The notes beneath the pieces are model-generated. The model saw only the letters and a list, made by a program, of their open reading frames with translations. It was not told the origin of the DNA and searched no databases. A DNA stretch of 5,065 nucleotides from an uncultured Lachnospiraceae bacterium (lineage in GTDB: Bacteria > Bacillota > Clostridia > Lachnospirales > Lachnospiraceae). The position numbers were made by a program, and so were the translations under genes. The DNA is taken from contig CAJTOR010000091.1 of the NCBI GenBank assembly GCA_910577675.1, forward strand, positions 1 to 5,065. Reading direction: 5' to 3'. Below are positions 1-5,065 of the stretch, piece after piece; the first letter of the stretch is position 1, and each line of letters opens with the position of its first letter.

Positions 1-8
1 GGAAAAAG

Positions 9-1190
9 ATGCGGTATGGGCTTTGTGATGATACATGGGATGGGAAGGAACGGGAAGCAATCCGGCGGGTGGCAGAATCCGGGCATTATTCCATGGGGGA
101 AGAGGTCAGGCGGTATGAGGAGGCGTTTGCGGAAAAGTTTGGTACAAAATATGCCGTCATGGTAAGTTCCGGCTCCGCGGCAAACCTTTTGGCGGTGGCA
201 GCGCTCGTTTATTCGGGCAGGCTGAAAAAGGGGGACGAAGTCTTAGTGCCCGCGGTATCGTGGAGTACGACCTACTTCCCATTGTGCCAGATGGGGCTGA
301 AACTGCGGTTTGTGGATATTGACCGGCACACATTAAATATCGACTTGGAAGAAGTGGAACGGGCAGTTACGCCGGAAACAAGGATGCTGTTTGCGGTCAA
401 CCTCCTTGGGAACCCCAATGATTTTGGACGGCTCTGTGAGATTTGTAAAAAGTATGACCTGCTCCTTGCGGAGGACAATTGTGAATCGTTGGGGGCGACT
501 TACCAGGGGAAACAATGTGGGACATTCGGCTTGTTTGGCACCTATTCCACATTCTATTCGCATCATCTGTGTACCATGGAAGGGGGCATGGTGGTGACAG
601 AAGATGAGGGATTGTACCATTATATGCTGGCGGTCCGCGCGCATGGGTGGACAAGGAACCTGCCGAAGGACAGCAGGATCTATGAAAAAAGCAGCGATGA
701 TTTTTATGAGAGTTACAATTTCATTGTGCCGGGGTTTAACCTGCGCCCGCTTGAGATGGAGGGGGCGGTTGGGCTGGAACAGTTAAAAAAGATGGATGGG
801 ATTATTGCTGCGCGCAGGAGGAATGCCGTATATTTCCTTGAAAAAATGAGGGATGTGGGAGGCGTGTTTGTGCAGAGGGAAATGGGGGAGGGCTCCTGGT
901 TTGGGTTTTCCATTGTCCTTTGCGGGGAATTTGTGGGGAAACGGGCTGCGGTGGTGAAGGCACTGGGTGAGGTCGGTGTGGAAGTACGCCCGATTGTCGC
1001 AGGGAATTTCACGCGGAATAAAGTTATTGGCTACCTGGATTACTCGGTCCATGGGGATTTGGATGACGCGGATTTTATCCATGAGAATGGATTTTTTGTC
1101 GGGAACCACGGCAAGGAGGATCCCCAGGGGATTGACTATGTTGTTGGCTGCCTTGTGCGCATTTTAAAGGAAGTGTCGTTGTCCCAGTAA
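9..1190 (+). CDS. colD: ColD-type GDP-4-keto-6-deoxy-D-mannose 3-dehydratase (PLP-dependent, DegT/DnrJ/EryC1/StrS fold)
   Basis: This 393-residue cytosolic enzyme is predicted to remove the C3 hydroxyl of GDP-4-keto-6-deoxymannose, giving GDP-4-keto-3,6-dideoxymannose. In the family it uses a PMP form of PLP regenerated with glutamate. Visible motifs are PAVSWSTTY (81-89), VNLLGNP (130-136), EDNCES (155-160, with Asp156 for the PLP ring nitrogen), SHHLCTMEGG (184-193), AHGWTRNLP (211-219) and PGFNLRPLE (241-249). His185 stands where aminotransferases of this fold carry the PLP lysine, the hallmark of ColD and of the CDP-sugar dehydrase E1. The E1 iron-sulfur pattern (C-x57-C-x-C-x7-C) is absent: after the active site only Cys188, Cys305 and Cys381 remain. 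Length and N-terminus match ColD (about 388 residues as remembered), which supports the ATG at 9, although only 8 bases are visible upstream. It is followed after 52 bases by the Fcl-like gene. The GDP specificity is inferred partly from the ManC start at 4804. Confidence 0.9.
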   Translation: MRYGLCDDTWDGKEREAIRRVAESGHYSMGEEVRRYEEAFAEKFGTKYAVMVSSGSAANLLAVAALVYSGRLKKGDEVLVPAVSWSTTYFPLCQMGLKLRFVDIDRHTLNIDLEEVERAVTPETRMLFAVNLLGNPNDFGRLCEICKKYDLLLAEDNCESLGATYQGKQCGTFGLFGTYSTFYSHHLCTMEGGMVVTEDEGLYHYMLAVRAHGWTRNLPKDSRIYEKSSDDFYESYNFIVPGFNLRPLEMEGAVGLEQLKKMDGIIAARRRNAVYFLEKMRDVGGVFVQREMGEGSWFGFSIVLCGEFVGKRAAVVKALGEVGVEVRPIVAGNFTRNKVIGYLDYSVHGDLDDADFIHENGFFVGNHGKEDPQGIDYVVGCLVRILKEVSLSQ

Positions 1191-1193
1191 AAG

Positions 1194-1211
1194 CCCTGTC
1201 CTGGGGCAGGG
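1194..1211 (+). other. small hairpin between genes 1 and 2
   Basis: CCCTGTC (1194-1200) pairs with GGCAGGG (1205-1211), giving seven pairs including one G-U, around a four-base loop. No T-tract follows, so it does not look like an intrinsic terminator. It overlaps the G-rich motif at 1203-1224, so the two structures would exclude each other. It could also be chance in G-rich DNA. Confidence 0.35.
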
Positions 1212-1224
1212 GGAAGCGGGAGGG
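1203..1224 (+). other. canonical G-quadruplex motif upstream of the Fcl-like gene
   Basis: Four G-runs (1203-1206, 1209-1213, 1218-1220, 1222-1224) are separated by loops of 2, 4 and 1 bases, which fits the standard four-run rule. It is on the transcribed sense strand, 8 bases before the AGGAGG of gene 2, so it could fold in the mRNA. The coding strand is G-rich throughout, which raises the chance of a coincidental match. Confidence 0.5.
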
Positions 1225-1237
1225 ACTAAAACAGGAG
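1223..1237 (+). repeat. 15-base direct repeat, copy 1 (overlaps ribosome site of gene 2)
   Basis: GGACTAAAACAGGAG occurs here and again, identically, at 3090-3104. This copy is intergenic and contains most of the ribosome binding site of the Fcl-like gene. The match ends sharply on both sides. Confidence 0.5.
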
Positions 1238-1242
1238 GTAGG

Positions 1243-2172
1243 ATGGAGTATACGGATAAAATATATGTTGCGGGGCATACCGGGATGGTTGGTTCGGCAA
1301 TCCTGCGCCTTTTGAAAGGGCGGGGGTATAAAAACATTGTAGTGCGGCCACATGGGGGGCTTGACCTGACAAGACAGGGGGAGGTTGAAGATTTTTTCCA
1401 GGAGGAGAAACCGGACTATGTGTTTGTGGCGGCAGCGAAAGTAGGGGGCATCCGCGCGAATTCCTCGTACCCGGTGGAGTTTGCGCTGGATAACATGTAT
1501 ATTGCCTGCAATGTTTTGAAGGCGGCACATGAATCCAGGGTTAAGAAGCTGCTTTATTTGGGGAGTGCATGCTGTTACCCGAATACTGCAAGTATCCCGG
1601 TAAAGGAGGGGGACTTGCTTAATGGCAGCCCGGAAAAGACCAATGAGGCATATGCCCTGGCAAAGAATTTTGGGGTTTCCCTGTGCGGTTATTATCGGAA
1701 GGAATATGGGGATGATTTTATTGCGGCGGTCCCAGTAAACTGTTATGGGGAAAATGATTGCATGGACCCATTAAATTCCCATGTAATCCCTTCCCTGATG
1801 CAGAAGTACCACAGGGCAAAGATGGAAAAGCTGCCGGGGGTAGAACTGTGGGGTTCGGGGAAACCGTTGCGGGAATTTATCTATGTGGATGACCTGGCGG
1901 ATGCCTGCCTGTTTTTGATGGAGCATTATTTTGGGGAAGGGCATATCAATGTCGGGACGGGGATGGAATTGTCCATTTTGCAGCTTGCGGGGCTAATTAG
2001 TGAGGTGGTTGGGTATACCGGGAAGATTTTGTGCGACCCTTCAAAACCGGACGGGAAGAGAAGTAATGCACTTGATTCTTCAAGGCTTTTTGGGCTTGGG
2101 TGGAAACCGGGCTATACAATGCAAAGGGGGCTTGAGAAGATGTACCAGTGGTATTTGGGGCAACATCTATAA
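1243..2172 (+). CDS. GDP-L-fucose synthase / GDP-L-colitose synthase family epimerase-reductase (extended SDR)
   Basis: This 309-residue NADPH-dependent short-chain dehydrogenase is predicted to epimerise a GDP-4-keto-6-deoxy sugar (C3 and C5, or C5 only if C3 is already deoxygenated) and then reduce the C4 ketone. The nucleotide-binding glycine motif is AGHTGMVGS (10-18), followed by AAAKVGGI (63-70). The catalytic Ser108, Tyr137 and Lys141 (NEAYALAK) are present, as are the two epimerisation acid/base residues Cys110 and His180 (NSHVIP), equivalent to E. coli Fcl Ser107, Tyr136, Lys140, Cys109 and His179. WGSGKPLREFIYVDD and HINVGTG follow the family pattern. It is about a dozen residues shorter than E. 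coli Fcl, mainly in the loop before HINVGTG. The usual Arg-Lys before LLD is Ser-Asn here, so the substrate may differ. AGGAGG at 1233-1238 lies 4 bases before the ATG. After ColD, a GDP-colitose synthase (ColC) role is most natural. Fcl and ColC cannot be told apart by eye, so no symbol is given. Confidence 0.88.
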   Translation: MEYTDKIYVAGHTGMVGSAILRLLKGRGYKNIVVRPHGGLDLTRQGEVEDFFQEEKPDYVFVAAAKVGGIRANSSYPVEFALDNMYIACNVLKAAHESRVKKLLYLGSACCYPNTASIPVKEGDLLNGSPEKTNEAYALAKNFGVSLCGYYRKEYGDDFIAAVPVNCYGENDCMDPLNSHVIPSLMQKYHRAKMEKLPGVELWGSGKPLREFIYVDDLADACLFLMEHYFGEGHINVGTGMELSILQLAGLISEVVGYTGKILCDPSKPDGKRSNALDSSRLFGLGWKPGYTMQRGLEKMYQWYLGQHL

Positions 2173-2205
2173 ACAGCTTATTTTGTTACAATAAAAGGAG
2201 GGAAA

Positions 2206-3069
2206 ATGCAGTTAGAAAACGGAATAATTATCCCAGCACCGGGATTTGGTACTTGTAAATTGGGAAACCGGACAGAAACCATGGACAAAATAATTCTTGC
2301 TGCGCAATGTGGTTACCGTCATTTTGATACTGCAAGTGCTTATGGGAATGAGGAGGATGTGGGAAAAGCACTTAGGATTATCTGTGGTGGGATATGTAAA
2401 CGGGAGGAAATGTTTATAGCAGGCAAACTTTCAAATGATGATTTGTTCCATGTGGAGGACGGCTACTATGCGACTTTCAATGCTTTTAACCGGACGCTTG
2501 AGAGGTTGCAACTTGATTATATTGATTTGTATCTGATACACTGGCCAGTTCCAAGGGATGCAGAGCCATATTGGAGGGAGTTAAATATTTCTACTTGGGA
2601 TGCGATGGAGGAACTATATCATTCCGGGAGAATCAGGGCGATTGGTGTGAGTAATTTTGATAAGCGTCATATTGATAATATTATGCTACATTCTAATATT
2701 AAACCCATGGTGAACCAGATTGAAATCCAACCCGCTTACCAGCAGCGCCCCCTAATAGATTATTGTAAAAAGAATGGTATATGCGTGGAGGCATGGGGAC
2801 CATTAAAACAGGGGGAAGTTTTTCAGATAGAAGAGTTAAAGGAAATGTCTTCCCGTTATGGGAAGACGGTTTCCCAATTATGTTTAAGGTTCTGTATACA
2901 GTTAAATACACTGCCAATCGTAAAGTGTTCAAACAGGGAACGGATGATTGAAAATATGGATGTTTTTAATTGGGGGATTACAAAAGAGGACATGGATATT
3001 GTTTATGCCCTGGACAGGGAGGATGGGAGGTTTAAAAATTATGCATATACAAGGAGGGATCAATGTTAG
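2206..3069 (+). CDS. aldo/keto reductase
   Basis: This 287-residue soluble NAD(P)H-dependent aldo/keto reductase has a TIM-barrel fold and is full length for the bacterial 2,5-diketogluconate-reductase-like group. The whole catalytic tetrad is visible: Asp41 (HFDTAS), Tyr46 (AYGNEE), Lys74 (IAGKLS) and His112 (LIHWPVP). Other family signatures are GVSNF (147-151), VNQIEIQP (169-176), EAWGPL (195-200) and a cofactor-binding PIVK...RMIEN (237-250), in which the common Ser after the Lys is Cys. Its substrate cannot be read from sequence. From context it may reduce the ketone left by the downstream transketolase-like pair, or another keto sugar. AGGAGG starts at 2196, 4 bases before the ATG. The gene overlaps the next one by 7 bases, so translation is probably coupled. 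It is noticeably AT-richer (about 41% GC over 2221-3060) than gene 2 (about 51% over 1261-1860), which suggests a separate origin. Confidence 0.93.
   Translation: MQLENGIIIPAPGFGTCKLGNRTETMDKIILAAQCGYRHFDTASAYGNEEDVGKALRIICGGICKREEMFIAGKLSNDDLFHVEDGYYATFNAFNRTLERLQLDYIDLYLIHWPVPRDAEPYWRELNISTWDAMEELYHSGRIRAIGVSNFDKRHIDNIMLHSNIKPMVNQIEIQPAYQQRPLIDYCKKNGICVEAWGPLKQGEVFQIEELKEMSSRYGKTVSQLCLRFCIQLNTLPIVKCSNRERMIENMDVFNWGITKEDMDIVYALDREDGRFKNYAYTRRDQC
3051..3057 (+). promoter_or_regulatory. ribosome binding site for the transketolase N-subunit, inside the aldo/keto reductase gene
   Basis: AAGGAGG lies 5 bases before the ATG at 3063. It also forms the Arg-Arg codons near the end of the upstream reductase. 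It supports the ATG at 3063 as the true start and suggests translational coupling across the 7-base overlap. Confidence 0.8.
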
Positions 3070-3839
3070 GGGACAGTGCAGCAATAAAAGGACTAAAACA
3101 GGAGATTTTAACCGCCTGCTACCATACGGGGGAGGGGCATGTGGCAAGCGCCTATTCCATCCTTGATATACTGTATGTTTTATATGACAGGGTTCTTGAC
3201 TGTGGGATGATTAAAAAGAACAGTGAAACCCGCGACCGTTTTATTTTGAGTAAGGGGCATGCGGCAATCGGGTATTATGCGGTATTAAAGAAATTCGGGT
3301 TTATTGAGGAAAACCTTGATACAATGTGCGCTTATGGGAGCCGGCTTGGAGGGCACCCGGATTGCAATAAGGTCCCTGGGGTTGAGGCATCAACCGGTTC
3401 CCTGGGGCATGGTGTCCCCATGGCGGTTGGCATGGCATTGGGCTTTAAGATAAAGGGGAATCCCGCACATGTGTATACCCTTGCAGGGGACGGGGAAATC
3501 AATGAGGGTTCCATCTGGGAAAGTTTCCTGGTTTTAAACCACAATAAGCTGAACCATTTTACTTTTATCCTGGATTATAACCACTCCACAGACCGGGCGG
3601 TTGATTTGGGGGATATCGGGGCAAAATTCTGTTCTTTTGGTTTCCATGTCATAAAGATTAACGGGCATGACCATGCCGCAATTGAAAAGGCTTTGCGGTG
3701 GAGGGGGGACAAACCGGTTGCCATTCTTGCCGAAACGGTAAAGGGGAGGGGGATAACCGGGATGGAGGATAACCCGGCATGGCACCACCGTATACCGACG
3801 GGGGAGGAATACCGGATGTTTATGGAGGAATTATCATGA
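3063..3839 (+). CDS. transketolase-like N-terminal subunit (thiamine diphosphate-binding PP domain)
   Basis: This 258-residue protein is the pyrophosphate-binding half of a split, two-gene transketolase. With the next gene it should form a ThDP/Mg2+ enzyme that moves a two-carbon ketol unit. Motifs in order are EGH (24-26), SKGHAA (63-68), GGHPDCNKVPGVEASTGSLGHG (96-117), the ThDP motif GDGEINEGS (142-150) closing at DYN (Asn173), and a C-terminal AWHHRIP (239-245). His26, His66, His98 and His241/242 correspond to the conserved active-site histidines of E. coli transketolase (26, 66, 100, 261). Asp143 and Asn173 correspond to the metal ligands. At 258 residues it is slightly short for such subunits. 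It overlaps the upstream gene by 7 bases and the downstream gene by 4. Placement among GDP-deoxysugar genes suggests a dedicated sugar-modifying role instead of the pentose phosphate pathway, but that is inference. Confidence 0.92.
   Translation: MLGDSAAIKGLKQEILTACYHTGEGHVASAYSILDILYVLYDRVLDCGMIKKNSETRDRFILSKGHAAIGYYAVLKKFGFIEENLDTMCAYGSRLGGHPDCNKVPGVEASTGSLGHGVPMAVGMALGFKIKGNPAHVYTLAGDGEINEGSIWESFLVLNHNKLNHFTFILDYNHSTDRAVDLGDIGAKFCSFGFHVIKINGHDHAAIEKALRWRGDKPVAILAETVKGRGITGMEDNPAWHHRIPTGEEYRMFMEELS
3090..3104 (+). repeat. 15-base direct repeat, copy 2 (inside transketolase N-subunit gene)
   Basis: This is an exact copy of the element at 1223-1237, falling within codons of residues 10-14 and the edges of residues 9 and 15 of the transketolase N-subunit. 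No start codon follows at a useful distance, so it does not act as a ribosome site here. Confidence 0.5.
3824..3828 (+). promoter_or_regulatory. ribosome binding site fixing the start of the transketolase C-subunit
   Basis: GGAGG lies 7 bases before the ATG at 3836, inside the last codons of the N-subunit gene. The in-frame ATG at 3779 has no comparably placed site, so this element decides the start. The resulting ATGA overlap at 3836-3839 is the usual arrangement for coupled translation of subunits made in equal amounts. Confidence 0.8.
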
Positions 3840-4720
3840 AGATAAGACAGCAGTTCCCTTTAAGTGTGAAAGAAGCCATGGATCTTGACAACCGGGTTGT
3901 TACCCTGCTTGGGGATATCGGGGTCTGGTCGTTCCACAAGGCAAAGGAGGAATATCCTGACCGGGTTTATAATATAGGGATTTTAGAGCAGGCGACCATC
4001 AGTGTGGCGGCAGGGCTGGCAAAGACGGGGTTGATCCCGGTTGTCCATACCATTGCCCCTTTTCTTGTGGAGAGGGCTTATGAACAGCTAATGATAGATT
4101 TTGGTTACCAGGGGCTTGGCGGGAATTTTATCAGTGTTGGCGCATCCTATGATTATGCTGGCCTTGGGAGCACACATTATTGCCCTGCGGATGTAAATAT
4201 ACTGTCCAACATCCCGGGGATGCAGGTGATGCTCCCGGGCACGGCGCAGGAATTTGATACCCTGTTTAAGCAGGGATATGCAAATGGGAAGCCAACGTAT
4301 TTTAGGATTAGTGAGGAGGAAAACACAGTTCCCCAGGACATTACATTTGGGAAAGCCAATGTTATAAAACAAGGAGGGATGGCTACCATAATTGCAGTGG
4401 GACCAATGCTTGAGAAGGTGATGGGTGCAGTGAGTGACCTGGATGTGACCGTCCTATATTATACATCGGTGGTGCCATTTGACCATGAAACGCTTATCAA
4501 CAACTTGGCGGGGGGAAGGATTATTGTGGTGGAGCCGTATTATCCGGGGGCAGTTGCAAATGCATGGATGGGAAGCCCCAAGCAGGTGGATACGTATATT
4601 TACAATATCGGGGTCCCAAAAAAGTTTTTGGTTACTTACGGGACAAGGCAGGAGATGGACCGTTCGTTGGGGCTTTCGGTTGAGGGGATAAGGGAAAAGA
4701 TTTTAGGTTTTATCGGTTGA
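3836..4720 (+). CDS. transketolase-like C-terminal subunit (PYR domain plus C-terminal domain), divergent
   Basis: This 294-residue partner of the preceding gene carries the pyrimidine-binding and C-terminal domains. The catalytic glutamate that activates ThDP is Glu51 (NIGILEQ, 46-52). STHYCPAD (112-119) matches the GPTH block of transketolases, so His114 corresponds to E. coli His473. Arg157 (YFRISEE) corresponds to the phosphate-contact Arg520. The C-terminal domain follows with GGMATIIAVGP (180-190) and IIVVEPYYPGAV (229-240). It departs from ordinary transketolases: E. coli Asp469 aligns with Leu110, His461 with Gly102, and the conserved Arg before the IPNM block is Ser124. These alignments are by eye from remembered family motifs. 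The changes point to an unusual donor or acceptor. The start was chosen at 3836 for its ribosome site and 4-base overlap. An 83-base gap separates it from the next gene. Confidence 0.9.
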   Translation: MKIRQQFPLSVKEAMDLDNRVVTLLGDIGVWSFHKAKEEYPDRVYNIGILEQATISVAAGLAKTGLIPVVHTIAPFLVERAYEQLMIDFGYQGLGGNFISVGASYDYAGLGSTHYCPADVNILSNIPGMQVMLPGTAQEFDTLFKQGYANGKPTYFRISEEENTVPQDITFGKANVIKQGGMATIIAVGPMLEKVMGAVSDLDVTVLYYTSVVPFDHETLINNLAGGRIIVVEPYYPGAVANAWMGSPKQVDTYIYNIGVPKKFLVTYGTRQEMDRSLGLSVEGIREKILGFIG

Positions 4721-4755
4721 GTTATCCTTCCCATAGGTTCGTAGGGGTGCCTTAA

Positions 4756-4780
4756 AACTTTGTTTGCCCAAAACAGGGTT
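4756..4780 (+). terminator. AT-rich stem-loop between transketolase C-subunit and manC; possible weak terminator or attenuator
   Basis: Bases 4756-4765 pair with 4771-4780 around the five-base loop GCCCA. This gives ten pairs, two of them G-U. A T-rich stretch (4783-4791) follows after two bases. The stem is AT-rich and weak for an intrinsic terminator, so partial termination or mRNA processing between the transketolase genes and manC is the most that can be proposed. The rest of the 83-base gap shows only the manC ribosome site. Confidence 0.25.
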
Positions 4781-4803
4781 GCTTATATTTTTAGGAGGCG
4801 GGG

Positions 4804-5065
4804 ATGAAGATAATATTATTGTCTGGCGGTTCGGGCAAGCGCCTTTGGCCGCTGTCAAATGATGTCCGGTCAAAGCAGTTTTTAAAGGTTGTCCGGGGCG
4901 GGGACGGAAAAACGGAGTCCATGCTCCAGCGGGTTTACCGACAGATAAAAGAAGCGGGGCATAATGGGGAGATCACGGTTGCAACGGCTGTAACGCAGGT
5001 GGAGTCGATCAAGGGGCAGCTTGGGGAGGCGGTTTCCATCGTGGTTGAGCCGGAGCGCAGGAATA
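4804..5065 (+). CDS. manC: mannose-1-phosphate guanylyltransferase, N-terminal part (cut by window end)
   Basis: The first 87 codons of a nucleotidyltransferase are present and the reading frame is open to the window edge. It is predicted to make GDP-mannose from mannose-1-phosphate and GTP, the entry point for every GDP-deoxysugar made here. Visible are the nucleotide-binding signature LLSGGSGKRLWPLSN (5-19), SKQFL (23-27, with Lys24 corresponding to the conserved PKQFL lysine), ESMLQRV (38-44) and EPERRN (82-87), the last being the beginning of the family's EP..RNTAP-type block. AGGAGG at 4793-4798 sits 5 bases before the ATG. Family members are about 350 residues or, with a fused isomerase domain, about 470, so most of the gene lies outside. 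A guanylyltransferase of another hexose-phosphate is possible but less likely given the ColD- and Fcl-like neighbours. Confidence 0.9.
   Translation, partial: MKIILLSGGSGKRLWPLSNDVRSKQFLKVVRGGDGKTESMLQRVYRQIKEAGHNGEITVATAVTQVESIKGQLGEAVSIVVEPERRN

Noticed and set aside
924..951. G-rich stretch in colD as a second G-quadruplex
   Set aside because: Only three runs of three or more G are present; the fourth is GG, so it misses the standard rule.
9..1190. Assignment as an iron-sulfur CDP-4-keto-6-deoxyglucose 3-dehydrase (RfbH/E1)
   Set aside because: The C-x57-C-x-C-x7-C cluster pattern is missing, and the length and motifs fit ColD better.
1075..1530. 151-codon open frame on the minus strand
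   Set aside because: It spans the end of colD and the start of the Fcl-like gene in antisense, has a proline/cysteine/histidine-rich composition typical of shadows of G-rich genes, and shows no recognisable motif.
2187..2192. TACAAT resembling a -10 box before the aldo/keto reductase
   Set aside because: The nearest usable -35-like sequence (TTGGGG, 2155-2160) is about 26 bases away, too far for a standard promoter.
3061..3069. Programmed frameshift fusing the reductase to the transketolase N-subunit
   Set aside because: There is no slippery heptamer, and the transketolase gene has its own good ribosome site and ATG, so a coupled overlap explains it.
3779..3835. Upstream in-frame ATG that would lengthen the transketolase C-subunit by 19 residues
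   Set aside because: It has no well-placed ribosome site, lies wholly within the N-subunit coding region, and the extra residues do not resemble the family N-terminus. The ATG at 3836 has GGAGG 7 bases upstream and a typical 4-base overlap.
4760..4789. Possible promoter before manC (TTGTTT, 18 bases, TATATT)
   Set aside because: The -35 match is poor and the predicted start would fall within the manC ribosome site at 4793-4798, giving an unusable leader.

Overview
The window is a single-strand, tightly packed stretch of a nucleotide-sugar biosynthesis operon, with five complete genes and the start of a sixth, all on the + strand. It most likely belongs to a surface-polysaccharide locus (capsule, exopolysaccharide or similar). 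Strong AGGAGG-type ribosome sites sit in front of most genes. GC is moderate (about 49-51% by hand count in the two flanking genes sampled), the coding strand is very G-rich, and there are stop/start overlaps. This suggests a Gram-positive anaerobe such as a Clostridia/Lachnospiraceae member, but no gene here fixes the taxonomy.

Layout: (1) 9-1190, a ColD-type PLP-dependent 3-dehydratase for GDP-4-keto-6-deoxymannose, with His in place of the usual PLP lysine. (2) 1243-2172, a GDP-L-fucose synthase/ColC-type epimerase-reductase with its catalytic residues intact. (3) 2206-3069, an aldo/keto reductase of clearly lower GC. (4) 3063-3839 and (5) 3836-4720, the N- and C-terminal halves of a split transketolase-like enzyme, overlapping by 4 bases. 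(6) 4804-5065, the beginning of a mannose-1-phosphate guanylyltransferase, cut by the window edge. The GDP-mannose 4,6-dehydratase needed to link (6) to (1) is not in the window and would be expected nearby.

ManC (GDP-mannose), an unseen Gmd, ColD (3-deoxygenation) and the Fcl/ColC-like enzyme (C5 epimerisation, with or without C4 reduction) together give the known GDP-colitose route. The split transketolase and the aldo/keto reductase do not belong to that route. The most interesting reading is that they add a two-carbon ketol branch to a 4-keto-3,6-dideoxyhexose and then reduce it, by analogy with the pyruvate-derived branch of yersiniose but using a transketolase instead of YerE. Consistent with this, the thiamine diphosphate machinery looks intact. 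However, the Asp and the phosphate-binding His that ordinary transketolases use to recognise hydroxylated, phosphorylated substrates appear to be replaced (Leu110 and Gly102 of the C subunit). This is inference, not proof.

Non-coding DNA is short (8, 52, 33 and 83 bases). It holds ribosome sites, a canonical G-quadruplex motif overlapping a small hairpin before gene 2, and an AT-rich stem-loop before gene 6. No convincing promoter, RNA gene, mobile element or CRISPR array was seen.
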